Shown in pieces: positions 1 through 7,720 of a DNA stretch of 20,992 nt (positions within the stretch are counted from its first letter, which is position 1; each line of letters starts with the position of its first letter). The translations under genes were made by a program, and so were the position numbers. The notes below the pieces were generated by a model. That model was not told the DNA's origin, ran no database searches, and saw only the letters and a list, made by a program, of their open reading frames with translations. The stretch covers positions 1-20,992 of the forward strand of contig JAOASV010000020.1 of NCBI GenBank assembly GCA_030158535.1, in the 5' to 3' direction. Source of the stretch: Sediminibacterium sp. (GTDB lineage: Bacteria; Bacteroidota; Bacteroidia; Chitinophagales; Chitinophagaceae).

Positions 1-7
1 CCCTGCG

Positions 8-26
8 AGATGTGTATAAGAGACAG
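8..26. other. Nextera/Tn5 mosaic-end adapter remnant (sequencing artefact)
   Basis: These 19 bases are identical to the synthetic Tn5 mosaic end used in Nextera tagmentation libraries (AGATGTGTATAAGAGACAG). Read from the ATG at position 10 they encode MCIRDR, a typical adapter-derived peptide start. The mosaic end is an engineered hybrid of the natural IS50 ends, so a genuine Tn5 insertion is an unlikely explanation. The seven bases before it (1-7) do not match the standard Nextera tails as I remember them and are probably also artefact. Genomic sequence should be taken to begin at about base 27. Confidence 0.96.
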
Positions 27-27
27 G

Positions 28-621
28 TTTACACCTGATTTTATCCCAACTGTAGATTTCGTTAATTTATACGATGCTGCGGATTTCAGAAAAAGTGTTT
101 ACTTGAAACAACTTCCTGCTATTGTTCAAGGTGTAAACTATCCAAATTTGTGGTGTGTTAATAAATTTCCTGGTAATCCAGCACTCTTTACAAGCACCTA
201 TACAAACTACCAACATGCACCAAAAGTGTTCCGTTCTGCAGAGCAGTTCTTAATTTACGCAGAAGCCGCTGCTAACGCAGGTGGTGCTAGTGAAGCGCTT
301 GCTTTATCGACTTTAAATAAACTTCGTACTGCTAGAGGGTTAACCGCATTATCTGGTTTAACCGGTGCTGCTTTAATGACTGAAATCAGAAACGAAAGAA
401 CCAGAGAATTAGCGTTTGAAGGTTTCCGTTTATTTGACTTGAAGCGTTGGAAGTTAGGTTTCACTAGAGGTACACCGCAAGATTTAGGTGCTATCAATAC
501 AACACCTGCTACTAGCTACCATCAAATTAATGTAGCGGCTAGCAATCCTCAGTTTGTATGGGGTATTCCTACTTATGAAATCAATATCAACACCAACCTA
601 GTTCAAAATCCAGGATGGTAA
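28..621 (+). CDS. SusD/RagB family outer-membrane nutrient-binding protein, C-terminal part (5' truncated)
   Basis: This is the last ~197 residues of a SusD-type protein, a lipoprotein that sits on a SusC TonB-dependent transporter and helps load a glycan or other oligomer. The C-terminal hallmarks are clear: the helical segment FRSAEQFLIYAEAAA, an alternating A/L helix ending in LNKLRTARGL, the IRNERTRELAFEGFRLFDLKRW block, and the terminal W-G-I-P-x-x-E-I ... QNPGW motif. Full-length family members are around 450-600 residues, so more than half is missing. The start is lost at the contig edge. The apparent ATG at base 10 lies in adapter sequence and should not be used. A susC partner would be expected upstream, outside the window. 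The gene ends just before a strong terminator, so it is the last gene of its operon. The ligand cannot be told from this fragment. Confidence 0.93.
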   Translation, partial: FTPDFIPTVDFVNLYDAADFRKSVYLKQLPAIVQGVNYPNLWCVNKFPGNPALFTSTYTNYQHAPKVFRSAEQFLIYAEAAANAGGASEALALSTLNKLRTARGLTALSGLTGAALMTEIRNERTRELAFEGFRLFDLKRWKLGFTRGTPQDLGAINTTPATSYHQINVAASNPQFVWGIPTYEININTNLVQNPGW

Positions 622-637
622 TTGATTGAGTTATTCA

Positions 638-679
638 ATAAAAAAAATGGCGCTCGATTTCGAGCGCCATTTTTTTTAT
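638..679. terminator. Bidirectional intrinsic terminator between convergent genes
   Basis: This is an uninterrupted inverted repeat. The GC-rich core GGCGCTCGA (649-657) pairs with TCGAGCGCC (660-668), extended by T648/A669, eight A (640-647) against eight T (670-677), and two more pairs outside. The A/T flanks give a U-tract in both directions, so it can stop the susD transcript (plus) and the TlpA-lipoprotein transcript (minus, ending at 695). It is symmetric and sits in the only gap between the two convergent genes. Confidence 0.93.
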
Positions 680-694
680 CATCAATGCTAATAT

Positions 695-1828
695 TTATTT
701 TAAAATAGCGGCTAATGTTTTTTCTAAATCTTCTCCTCTTAAACTGCTCGCAATAATTTTGCCAGTTGGGTCAATTAATACGTTAAATGGAATGCCATCA
801 AAACCATATAAAGGAACCATGGTAGATTCCCATTGTTTTAAATCACTTACGTGCTTCCAAGTTAAACCATCGGCCTTAACCGCTTTGATCCAAGCATCTT
901 TATCATTGTCTAAAGACACGCCTAAAATGGTAAAGTTTTTATTTTTAAACTTGTTGTAAGCAGCTACTACATTTGGATTTTCTTGTCTACAAGGGCCGCA
1001 CCAGCTAGCCCAAAAATCAACGAGTACATATTTGCCTTTTAAAGAAGACAATGAAAATACTTTACCCTCTGTGTCAGGTAAATTAATTTCAGGTGCCTGC
1101 TTGTTTAAGAGTGCGTAGGTATTTCCAGCGCTTGGAGCAGCCTGTTGAACTGTCATAAGCGCTTTAATTTTAGCAAGCCCTGTGTGTTCTTTAAACTTGG
1201 TTGCAGCCTTTTCTACAAGCTGCTTAACGGCTTCTTCTGGCATCGTTCTAGTTGCCATGCCAATCGCATAATAGATAGCTGCAGGGCTCTTTGAATTATT
1301 AATAAATTCATTAACGATATTATTAATAGATACAAGCTCGTTGTCTCTATTTTTAGTGAGTACCTGTATCAAGCTATCACTTCCAGACTGTTGTTTTAGG
1401 TTTTCCAGCGTATTAAAAACAACCATTAAGGAGGAATCGGCTACACTATATTTTGCAAATAAGGTTTGAAGGCTTTTACTCGCATCAGAGGCTTCAATTT
1501 CGTAGTTTTTTGGTTGATTCACATCAATGTTTACACGAATACTTTTTTCGTCGTTTATTAGTAATACTTCGGGACCTCTTTCCAAACTTAGTCTGTATAA
1601 ACCTTCTTCTAGTGCAGTGGCTCTTAATTCAAATTTTCCATTTTCTTTTAAAGTAGCGGAGTCAAGTATCAAAGGCTCTGATCCTGCAAAAGGTAATTCT
1701 TGTAAGTAAATTTTTTGACTTCCTCCGTTACTTACCTTACCACTTACCGTAAAGCCCCCATATTTTTTTTCGGCACAGCCAAATAAAATGGTTACTGCAA
1801 TTAGAGATATACTAATTGTTTTTTTCAT
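695..1828 (-). CDS. TlpA-family thiol-disulfide oxidoreductase, lipoprotein with N-terminal DUF4369-like domain
   Basis: This 377-residue exported protein has a lipobox (LFGC, lipidated Cys18 predicted), so it should be anchored in the envelope facing the periplasm. Residues ~25-130 resemble the DUF4369 beta domain that often precedes thioredoxin domains in Bacteroidota (GKVSNGG...IYLQEL). A helical linker follows, then from ~240 an AhpC/TSA-TlpA thioredoxin fold. The active site is WCGPC with Cys277 and Cys280 (CGPC), and the cis-proline loop is GIPFNVLID. The likely role is reduction of periplasmic disulfides, for example in cytochrome c maturation or protein repair; the substrate is unknown. 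It starts 21 bases after the gatB stop on the same strand and is probably the last gene of the alaS-gatB cluster. It ends at the bidirectional terminator 638-679. It is complete and the length is normal for this architecture. Confidence 0.93.
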   Translation of the reverse strand: MKKTISISLIAVTILFGCAEKKYGGFTVSGKVSNGGSQKIYLQELPFAGSEPLILDSATLKENGKFELRATALEEGLYRLSLERGPEVLLINDEKSIRVNIDVNQPKNYEIEASDASKSLQTLFAKYSVADSSLMVVFNTLENLKQQSGSDSLIQVLTKNRDNELVSINNIVNEFINNSKSPAAIYYAIGMATRTMPEEAVKQLVEKAATKFKEHTGLAKIKALMTVQQAAPSAGNTYALLNKQAPEINLPDTEGKVFSLSSLKGKYVLVDFWASWCGPCRQENPNVVAAYNKFKNKNFTILGVSLDNDKDAWIKAVKADGLTWKHVSDLKQWESTMVPLYGFDGIPFNVLIDPTGKIIASSLRGEDLEKTLAAILK

Positions 1829-1849
1829 GATTGATGTATTGATTAATAA

Positions 1850-3298
1850 TTATTTATTTAATTTATTGATGAGCATGTCACTCACTTTATTTGGATCTGC
1901 CTGTCCTTTGCTTATTTTTTTAACCGCTCCAATAAATAATCCGATCAGTCCTTTTTTACCTTTTTGATATTCAATTACTTTATCGGGCATACTAGCAATG
2001 GCAGCGTCTACCCATGCTTCTAAGGTATCTGAGTCATTTACTTGTAGTACATTTAATTCAGTGGCAACTGCTAAAACATCTGTTTTTTTGCCATCAACTA
2101 ATTGAGGTAAAATTTTAGACGCAGACACCGAAAAATTTAATTGACCAGCATCTATAAGTTTAATAAGATCCGCTAGAGTAGCAGGTTGTAGCGCAAGGTG
2201 TGAATAATCTAGCCCTGCTTCATTCAAGTAGGATTTAATGGGACCTAGCATCCAATTGGCCAACGATTTAAAGTTGTTTGTATGTGTGGCGGCTGCTTCA
2301 AAATATTGAACAGTAGCTAAAGCGTCACAAAGCTGTGCAGCATCGTAAGCACTCAATTGAAACTGGTTCATTAATTTTTCTTCTACAGCAGCCGGTAAAA
2401 TAGGAAGCCCCATTTTTATAGAATCGATATAGGTTTCGCTTAATACAAACGGCGCTAAATCAGGATCCGGAAAATAGCGGTAATCATTTGCTTCTTCTTT
2501 ATCGCGCATGGCAAATGTAGTATCGTTGGATGCATCAAAACTTCTGGTTTGCTGCGTAATGGTACCACCCGCTTCAAGCACTTCAATCATTCTTGTTATT
2601 TCAAACTCAATGGCTTTTTTTACGTTGCGAATAGAGTTCAAGTTTTTTACTTCTACTTTAGTGCCTAATTTTTTTTCTCCCTTTAATCGTACTGATACAT
2701 TGGCGTCACATCTTAGTGAGCCTTCCTCCATATTTCCATCACAAACGCCTAGCCACTGCACTAGTTTTCTAATTTCAGTAACATAGGCGAAAGCCTCATC
2801 GGCACTGTATAAATCAGGCTCTGTAACAATTTCGATGAGTGGCGTACCCGCCCTATTTAAGTCAATGAGGGTATGTGTAGGATCTATGTCGTGAATACTT
2901 TTTCCGGCGTCCTCTTCTAAATGAATTCTGTTTAATTGTACTAGGCGCTTTTGACCTTCTACCGCTATTTGAACGGCACCACCTGCGCAAATAGGCGTGG
3001 TGTGTTGAGAAATCTGATAACCTTTTGGAAGATCTGGATAGAAGTAGTTTTTTCTGGCAAAGTAGTTTTCCTTGACAATGGTACAGCCACAAGCAAGTCC
3101 CATTTTAATGGCAAAATCAACCGCTTTTTTATTGGTTTTTGGAAGACTACCCGGATGGCCCATAGTAACAGGGCTGATGTGGGTATTGGGGGCCGCGCCA
3201 AAGGTTGTGGCATCGGCGCAAAATAGCTTGCTTTTGGTAGCTAGCTGTGCGTGTACTTCTAACCCGATAACTGCTTCGTATTGTTTGCTTGAGGTCAT
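1850..3298 (-). CDS. gatB: Aspartyl/glutamyl-tRNA amidotransferase subunit B
   Basis: GatB is the tRNA-binding and kinase-like subunit of GatCAB, which converts Glu-tRNA(Gln) and/or Asp-tRNA(Asn) to the amidated forms using ammonia from GatA. The opening YEAVIGLEVHAQL is the family signature. Further conserved blocks are HPGSLP, the KNYFYPDLPKGYQISQ segment, HLEEDAGK, DLNRAGTPLIEIVTEPD, GSLRCDANVS and KVEVKNLNS. The C-terminal ~130 residues form the helical and YqeY-like tRNA-contacting part, ending KVSDMLINKLNK. I start at the ATG at 3298 (MTSSKQ...), giving 482 residues. An in-frame TTG three codons upstream is less likely. It lies between the PDZ-protein gene and the TlpA gene in the same orientation. 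gatA and gatC are not in the window, so the complex is encoded at more than one locus. Confidence 0.98.
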   Translation of the reverse strand: MTSSKQYEAVIGLEVHAQLATKSKLFCADATTFGAAPNTHISPVTMGHPGSLPKTNKKAVDFAIKMGLACGCTIVKENYFARKNYFYPDLPKGYQISQHTTPICAGGAVQIAVEGQKRLVQLNRIHLEEDAGKSIHDIDPTHTLIDLNRAGTPLIEIVTEPDLYSADEAFAYVTEIRKLVQWLGVCDGNMEEGSLRCDANVSVRLKGEKKLGTKVEVKNLNSIRNVKKAIEFEITRMIEVLEAGGTITQQTRSFDASNDTTFAMRDKEEANDYRYFPDPDLAPFVLSETYIDSIKMGLPILPAAVEEKLMNQFQLSAYDAAQLCDALATVQYFEAAATHTNNFKSLANWMLGPIKSYLNEAGLDYSHLALQPATLADLIKLIDAGQLNFSVSASKILPQLVDGKKTDVLAVATELNVLQVNDSDTLEAWVDAAIASMPDKVIEYQKGKKGLIGLFIGAVKKISKGQADPNKVSDMLINKLNK

Positions 3299-3347
3299 CT
3301 CAAACAAAAATAAGATTTGTTACCGGGTTATCGCACACTTAAGATGC

Positions 3348-3953
3348 TTATATATTAGCCTTCTTTACTTTTTTTGGAATTTTAACAGTCACTTCTTTAG
3401 ACTTTCCGTCACGTGTTAATTTAAGGGTGATGGCGTCGCCTGCTTTTAAATCACTGGCTTTTTCTTGAAGCGTAGCTACATCACAAATAGATGAACCATC
3501 TACAGATGTAATGATATCATTTTTTACAAAACCTGCTTTTGCAGCTGGAGAACCTTCAGTAACTTCTAATACTTTAGCACCAGAACCTTCTGTTAGGTCT
3601 TCTATACTGATGCCCATTTTTGGACCATCATCAAATTTTGTAATAAAGTCAAAAGACTCACCCACTTTGCTCATATCAAGCGGCATGCCTTTTACGATTT
3701 TTAAATTGCTCACTTTTGGAATACCTGTTACACCACCCATGATTTCTGGTAAATTAGCACCTTCGATGGTTTTACCATTCACTGTAATTTTTCCATTTTC
3801 TACAATCACCGTCATTTTTTGAGGGCCGTCAGCCTTTCCGTGAACGATCGTGGTGTCCATTGTTTTTACAATGACAACTTTTTTTTCTTCCTGTGCACTT
3901 GCAGCAGTTACTGCTAAGCAGCCTGCCATAAAGAATGAAATAATTTTGTTCAT
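3348..3953 (-). CDS. Secreted PDZ-domain protein without protease domain
   Basis: This is a 201-residue protein with a signal peptide (MNKIISFFMAGCLAVTAASA, cleavage near AQ-EE), so it is likely periplasmic. Residues ~25-105 form a beta-rich region of unknown family (KMTVIVENGKITVNGK). From ~112 to 195 there is one PDZ domain: the carboxylate-loop-like MGISIEDL, then EGSPAAKAGFVKNDIITSVDG, ATLQEKASDLKAGD and TLKLTRDGK. There is no serine-protease domain, unlike DegP/HtrA or C-terminal processing proteases, so it presumably acts as a binding or adaptor module. It is 52 bases downstream of alaS and 49 bases upstream of gatB. A TATATTTG match to the Bacteroidota -7 element lies at 3983-3976 on the minus strand, but no -33 TTTG sits at the right distance. 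I do not recognise a named orthologue. Confidence 0.85.
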   Translation of the reverse strand: MNKIISFFMAGCLAVTAASAQEEKKVVIVKTMDTTIVHGKADGPQKMTVIVENGKITVNGKTIEGANLPEIMGGVTGIPKVSNLKIVKGMPLDMSKVGESFDFITKFDDGPKMGISIEDLTEGSGAKVLEVTEGSPAAKAGFVKNDIITSVDGSSICDVATLQEKASDLKAGDAITLKLTRDGKSKEVTVKIPKKVKKANI

Positions 3954-4005
3954 AATTTTGGTTGTTTTATATTCTCAAATATATTTTTTTACGCTCAATT
4001 AGGGT

Positions 4006-6627
4006 TTAGTTTAACAAATTCTTTACAGATTCAATAACCTGGGTCAAATTGCTAGGATCCTGACCACCAGCGGTTGCTAGCCCTTTTTGACCACCACCAC
4101 CACCTTTAATAAGCGGCGCAATTTGGTCTTTAATGATCTTTTGTGCTTCCATTCCTTTGCTTGCTTGTAAAGTATCATCAACAAGCACTGCAATAGATGC
4201 TTTACCCTCTAAATTAGCGGCGAGTACTACTAGCAAGTTTGTATAATCTGCTTGTAGTTCAGTGCATAATTTTTTAAGGCCATCTGGGTTACCAACTGTT
4301 ACAACGGCACCAATAAAATGCGTATCACCTATGCGTGTCACTTTTGATGCTAGTTCTTTTTTGATACCAACAAGTGCTAGTGCTTCATAAGATTCGATGC
4401 GCTTTTTTAAAGACTGCAAATCGGCAACCATTTGTTGTACCGCTTTAACAGGCTCTTTTGTATTTTTTACAAGCTCTTTAATAATTTCAAGTTCAGCTAA
4501 TGCGTTGTTCACTTGTGTGTTAGCGCCTTCGCCACATACCGCTTCAATACGTCTAACGCCTGCTGCAACTGCAGACTCATGTTTTAATTTAAATAATCCT
4601 AACTCTCCTGTTCCGCCAACATGAGTACCGCCGCATAGTTCAATAGAATAATTTGGATCCATGATAACGACCCTTACGGTATCACCATATTTTTCTCCAA
4701 ATAAAGCCATGGCGCCAAGTGCAACAGCTTCATCCTTTGTCATTTCTTTAATAACAACAGGAATATTTTCTCTAATTTTTTCGTTGACTATATTTTCTAT
4801 TTGCTTCATTTCATCATCACTCACTTTTGCAAAATGAGAAAAGTCGAAACGAAGTTGCGCAGCATTTACAAGGCTCCCTTTTTGTGCCACATGGGTACCG
4901 AGTACTTGCCTTAAAGCGGCGTGTAATAGGTGTGTAGCACTATGGTGTGCCGAAATATTTTTTCTATTATTCGTATTCACTTTTGCCACTACCGCTCCTT
5001 CTATAGATGCAGGAAGCTCAGCAGAAAAATGAATAACAAGGTTATTTTCTTTTTTGGTATCAATTACTTCAACACTTGAACCATTAAATTCAAGCACTCC
5101 TGTATCACCAACTTGTCCGCCACTTTCGGCATAAAAAGGAGTGGTATCTAAAACAATTTGAAATCCAGTTGTTCCTTTAGCTGTTACTTTTCGATACTTT
5201 GTAACCTTGGTTGTTGCTTCGGTATTTGTATAGCCGGTAAATGTTTGGGTCGTACTTTCATTAACAATGATCCAATCAGCAGCGTCTATAGCAGTTGCAG
5301 CTCTACTTCTATTTTTTTGCTGCTGCATTTCTGCTTCAAAACCATTTTCGTCTACAGCTAAATTATTTTCTTGCGCGATTAGTCTGGTTAGGTCTATTGG
5401 AAAACCATAGGTATCAAAAAGTTCAAACGCGGCTTTACCTTCAATGGTTTTGCTGCTAGAAGCTTTCATTAATTCATCAATTCTTTTTAGGCCCTTATCT
5501 AGGGTTCTTAAAAATGAATCTTCTTCTTCTTTTACCACTTTCGTTACAAAAGCTTCTTGTGCATGTAATTCAGGAAACACTTCTGCAAACTGAGCGGCAA
5601 GTAATGGAACGAGTTGAAAAAGTAAGGGTTGTTTGTAATCGAGATAGGTATAATAATAACGAACAGCTCTTCTTAAAATACGTCTAATCACATAGCCAGC
5701 GCCTGTATTAGAAGGTAATTGACCATCAGCAATGGTAAATGATATGGCTCTAATATGATCCGCTAATACTCTAAACGCAACTGCTTCTTTGCTGTCTGAT
5801 CTATCATATATTTTTCCGGTAATAGAAGCTACTGCATCTATGGTGCCGCTAAATACATCCGTATCATAATTACTTTGTTTGCCTTGTAGCACGCGTACAA
5901 GTCGTTCAAATCCCATACCTGTGTCTACGTGTTTTGCAGGAAGTGGTTCAAGTGATCCATCTTTTAAACGGTTGTATTGCATGAATACATTGTTCCAAAT
6001 TTCTATGACTTGAGGATGGTCATTGTTTACAAGGTCTCTACCTGGAATTAATTTTCTTTCTTCATCGGATCTGCAGTCTACATGAATTTCAGAACATGGA
6101 CCACAAGGACCCGTGTCACCCATTTCCCAGAAATTATCTTTTTTATTTCCGAAAATAATTTTGTCTTCTGGCACCAATTTTTTCCATGCTTCATATGCAA
6201 TGGTAGACATTGGCAAACCTTCGGATTCATCTCCTTTAAAAACAGAAACATACAAACGGTCTTTGTCAATTTTATAAACTTCGGTAAGTAACTCCCAGCT
6301 CCATGCAATCGCTTCATCTTTAAAATAATCCCCAAAGCTCCAGTTGCCGAGCATTTCAAACATGGTATGGTGGTAGGTATCAACACCCACTTCTTCTAGA
6401 TCATTGTGTTTACCACTTACGCGTAAACATTTTTGGGTATCTACAATACGCTTGTATTCAGGTTTGCGATTTCCTAAAAAATAGTCTTTAAACTGGTTCA
6501 TGCCGGCGTTGGTAAATAGAAGGGTAGGATCGTTTTTTACCACGATTGGGGCAGACGGAACTATTTGGTGTTTTTTGGAAGCAAAAAAGGCTAGAAATTC
6601 TTTTCTTATCTCGGCACTGGTCATCAT
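4006..6627 (-). CDS. alaS: Alanyl-tRNA synthetase
   Basis: AlaRS charges tRNA(Ala) in the cytoplasm and edits Ser- and Gly-tRNA(Ala). The N-terminal class II catalytic core is plain: SAEIRKEFLAFFASKKH, LLFTNAGMNQFKDYFLG, CLRVSGKHNDLEEVG, TYHHTMFEMLGNWSFGDYFK and a GAGYVIRRILRRAVRY block. The editing domain has its HSATH motif at about residue 560 and CGGTH at about 664, together supplying the usual metal ligands. The C-terminal DHHA1/C-Ala domain ends with a glycine-rich stretch and KGLATAGGQDP. I take the ATG at 6627 (MMTSAEIRKEF, 873 residues); an upstream TTG would add only four residues. The ATG at 6624 is equally possible. It is the first gene of the minus-strand cluster and diverges from the M23 peptidase gene, with a palindrome in its leader (6662-6677). 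Confidence 0.98.
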   Translation of the reverse strand: MMTSAEIRKEFLAFFASKKHQIVPSAPIVVKNDPTLLFTNAGMNQFKDYFLGNRKPEYKRIVDTQKCLRVSGKHNDLEEVGVDTYHHTMFEMLGNWSFGDYFKDEAIAWSWELLTEVYKIDKDRLYVSVFKGDESEGLPMSTIAYEAWKKLVPEDKIIFGNKKDNFWEMGDTGPCGPCSEIHVDCRSDEERKLIPGRDLVNNDHPQVIEIWNNVFMQYNRLKDGSLEPLPAKHVDTGMGFERLVRVLQGKQSNYDTDVFSGTIDAVASITGKIYDRSDSKEAVAFRVLADHIRAISFTIADGQLPSNTGAGYVIRRILRRAVRYYYTYLDYKQPLLFQLVPLLAAQFAEVFPELHAQEAFVTKVVKEEEDSFLRTLDKGLKRIDELMKASSSKTIEGKAAFELFDTYGFPIDLTRLIAQENNLAVDENGFEAEMQQQKNRSRAATAIDAADWIIVNESTTQTFTGYTNTEATTKVTKYRKVTAKGTTGFQIVLDTTPFYAESGGQVGDTGVLEFNGSSVEVIDTKKENNLVIHFSAELPASIEGAVVAKVNTNNRKNISAHHSATHLLHAALRQVLGTHVAQKGSLVNAAQLRFDFSHFAKVSDDEMKQIENIVNEKIRENIPVVIKEMTKDEAVALGAMALFGEKYGDTVRVVIMDPNYSIELCGGTHVGGTGELGLFKLKHESAVAAGVRRIEAVCGEGANTQVNNALAELEIIKELVKNTKEPVKAVQQMVADLQSLKKRIESYEALALVGIKKELASKVTRIGDTHFIGAVVTVGNPDGLKKLCTELQADYTNLLVVLAANLEGKASIAVLVDDTLQASKGMEAQKIIKDQIAPLIKGGGGGQKGLATAGGQDPSNLTQVIESVKNLLN

Positions 6628-6661
6628 AAAAGGATTCAAATTTTAATATGCGTATTTTACT

Positions 6662-6677
6662 AGATAGCGGGCTATCT
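6662..6677. promoter_or_regulatory. Palindrome in the alaS / M23 peptidase divergent gap
   Basis: AGATAGC (6662-6668) and GCTATCT (6671-6677) form a perfect inverted repeat around GG. The right arm overlaps TATCTTTG (6673-6680), which matches the Bacteroidota -7 consensus TAnnTTTG on the plus strand and points at the M23 gene. A second match, TACCTTTG, lies on the minus strand at 6707-6700 and points at alaS. In neither case is a TTTG -33 box visible at the usual spacing, so both promoters are tentative. The palindrome could be an operator or a small hairpin in the alaS leader, about 35 bases before the start codon. Confidence 0.4.
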
Positions 6678-6744
6678 TTGTTCTATATTTTTATAGCTCC
6701 AAAGGTAAGGAATTGAGCCTTTAGCTATTGATACCAACACCCCT

Positions 6745-7716
6745 ATGCGCAAAATAAAATATTACTATAATACCCACACCCTGCGGTTCGAAAAGCTGGA
6801 AACACCCCTTCGGGTTCGGCTTCTTCAGGTGTTTGGATTTATAGCAGCTTCTATTGTTACCGGAATCATCATTTTTGCCATTGCATTTCAATACATCGAT
6901 TCCCCCAAAGAAAAAATACTCCGTCAACAAAACGATGATCTAAAAGAGGGGTACGCTGTTATCGAAGAGCGCCTCAAGCAGCTTGAATTAAAGATGGGTG
7001 AAATCACCAATCGAGACAATGCCGTATACCGCTCTATTTTTGAAGCCGACCCTATTGCTGATAGTGCCCGTATCAAGGATATGGAACAAAAAAAAGAGGT
7101 ACAACTCGTGCAGCGTATGGGTTCTACCGATTTAGTGCATACCGTAATTAATCAACTCAACAGCCTAGCGCTGCGGATGGAATACCAAAACAAATCCTTT
7201 AATGAGCTTATTGGCATGGTAAAAAACAAGGCAAAACTGCTTGCTGCCATCCCGGCCATACAGCCTATTAGCAATAAAAAATTATCCCGAATTGCTTCCG
7301 GCTTTGGTTACCGCATCGATCCCATTTATAAAACCAGAAAGGCACACGAAGGACTCGACTTTGCAGCACCTATTGGAACCCCTATTTATGCTACGGCAGA
7401 TGGCGTAGTAGCCACATCAGGTTTTACCACCAGTGGCTTTGGTATCCATGTTATTGTAAATCACGGATATGGGTATAAAACAATTTATGGTCATATGGTG
7501 CGCGTAAAAGCTCGGGTAGGGCAACGAGTGAAAAGAGGGGAAGTAATTGGTTATGTAGGTAATTCAGGAAAAAGCACAGGACCGCACCTGCATTACGAAG
7601 TACATAAATCGGGCATTCCTATTGATCCTATCAACTTCTTTTACAATGATTTAACTCCAGCGCAATTTGATAGGCTCTTAAAAATGGCAGCTGCCAATAA
7701 CCAAAGTTTAGATTAA
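6745..7716 (+). CDS. M23 family (LytM-type) peptidoglycan endopeptidase, membrane-anchored
   Basis: This is a 323-residue protein with a short basic cytoplasmic N-terminus, one transmembrane helix (~residues 28-50) and a predicted coiled-coil stretch (~55-115, many K/E/Q/L), then a C-terminal LytM domain (~185-305). The metal-binding residues are present: HxxxD at His201-Asp205 (HEGLDFAAP) and HxH at His281-His283 (HLHYEV). GFGYRIDP, the GTPIYATADGVV beta-strand and the YGHM loop also fit. It should cleave peptide cross-links of peptidoglycan in the periplasm, and its intact zinc site argues against a degenerate EnvC/NlpD-like activator. It is divergent from alaS, and the next gene starts four bases after its stop. 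Its presence about 5 kb from the mre cluster fits a cell-wall theme, but no co-regulation is visible. Confidence 0.95.
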   Translation: MRKIKYYYNTHTLRFEKLETPLRVRLLQVFGFIAASIVTGIIIFAIAFQYIDSPKEKILRQQNDDLKEGYAVIEERLKQLELKMGEITNRDNAVYRSIFEADPIADSARIKDMEQKKEVQLVQRMGSTDLVHTVINQLNSLALRMEYQNKSFNELIGMVKNKAKLLAAIPAIQPISNKKLSRIASGFGYRIDPIYKTRKAHEGLDFAAPIGTPIYATADGVVATSGFTTSGFGIHVIVNHGYGYKTIYGHMVRVKARVGQRVKRGEVIGYVGNSGKSTGPHLHYEVHKSGIPIDPINFFYNDLTPAQFDRLLKMAAANNQSLD

Positions 7717-7720
7717 TACT

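Noticed and set aside
10..27. ATG at base 10 as the start of the susD-type gene
   Set aside because: It lies inside the adapter sequence; the true gene is 5'-truncated.
1..30. Natural Tn5/IS50 insertion end
   Set aside because: The 19 bases match the engineered mosaic end rather than a natural IS50 end, and no transposase is present.
3299..3307. TTG start for gatB three codons upstream
   Set aside because: The ATG at 3298 fits the family N-terminus better.
3299..3315. TATTTTTG on the minus strand as a gatB promoter
   Set aside because: It is about seven bases from the ATG, too close for a normal leader, in an AT-rich stretch where chance matches are frequent.
4085..4115. CCACCA low-complexity run as a repeat element
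   Set aside because: It encodes the glycine-rich stretch of the AlaRS C-terminal domain, which is a normal family feature.
6628..6639. TTG start for alaS
   Set aside because: Two adjacent ATG codons lie 12-15 bases downstream, where AlaRS normally begins.
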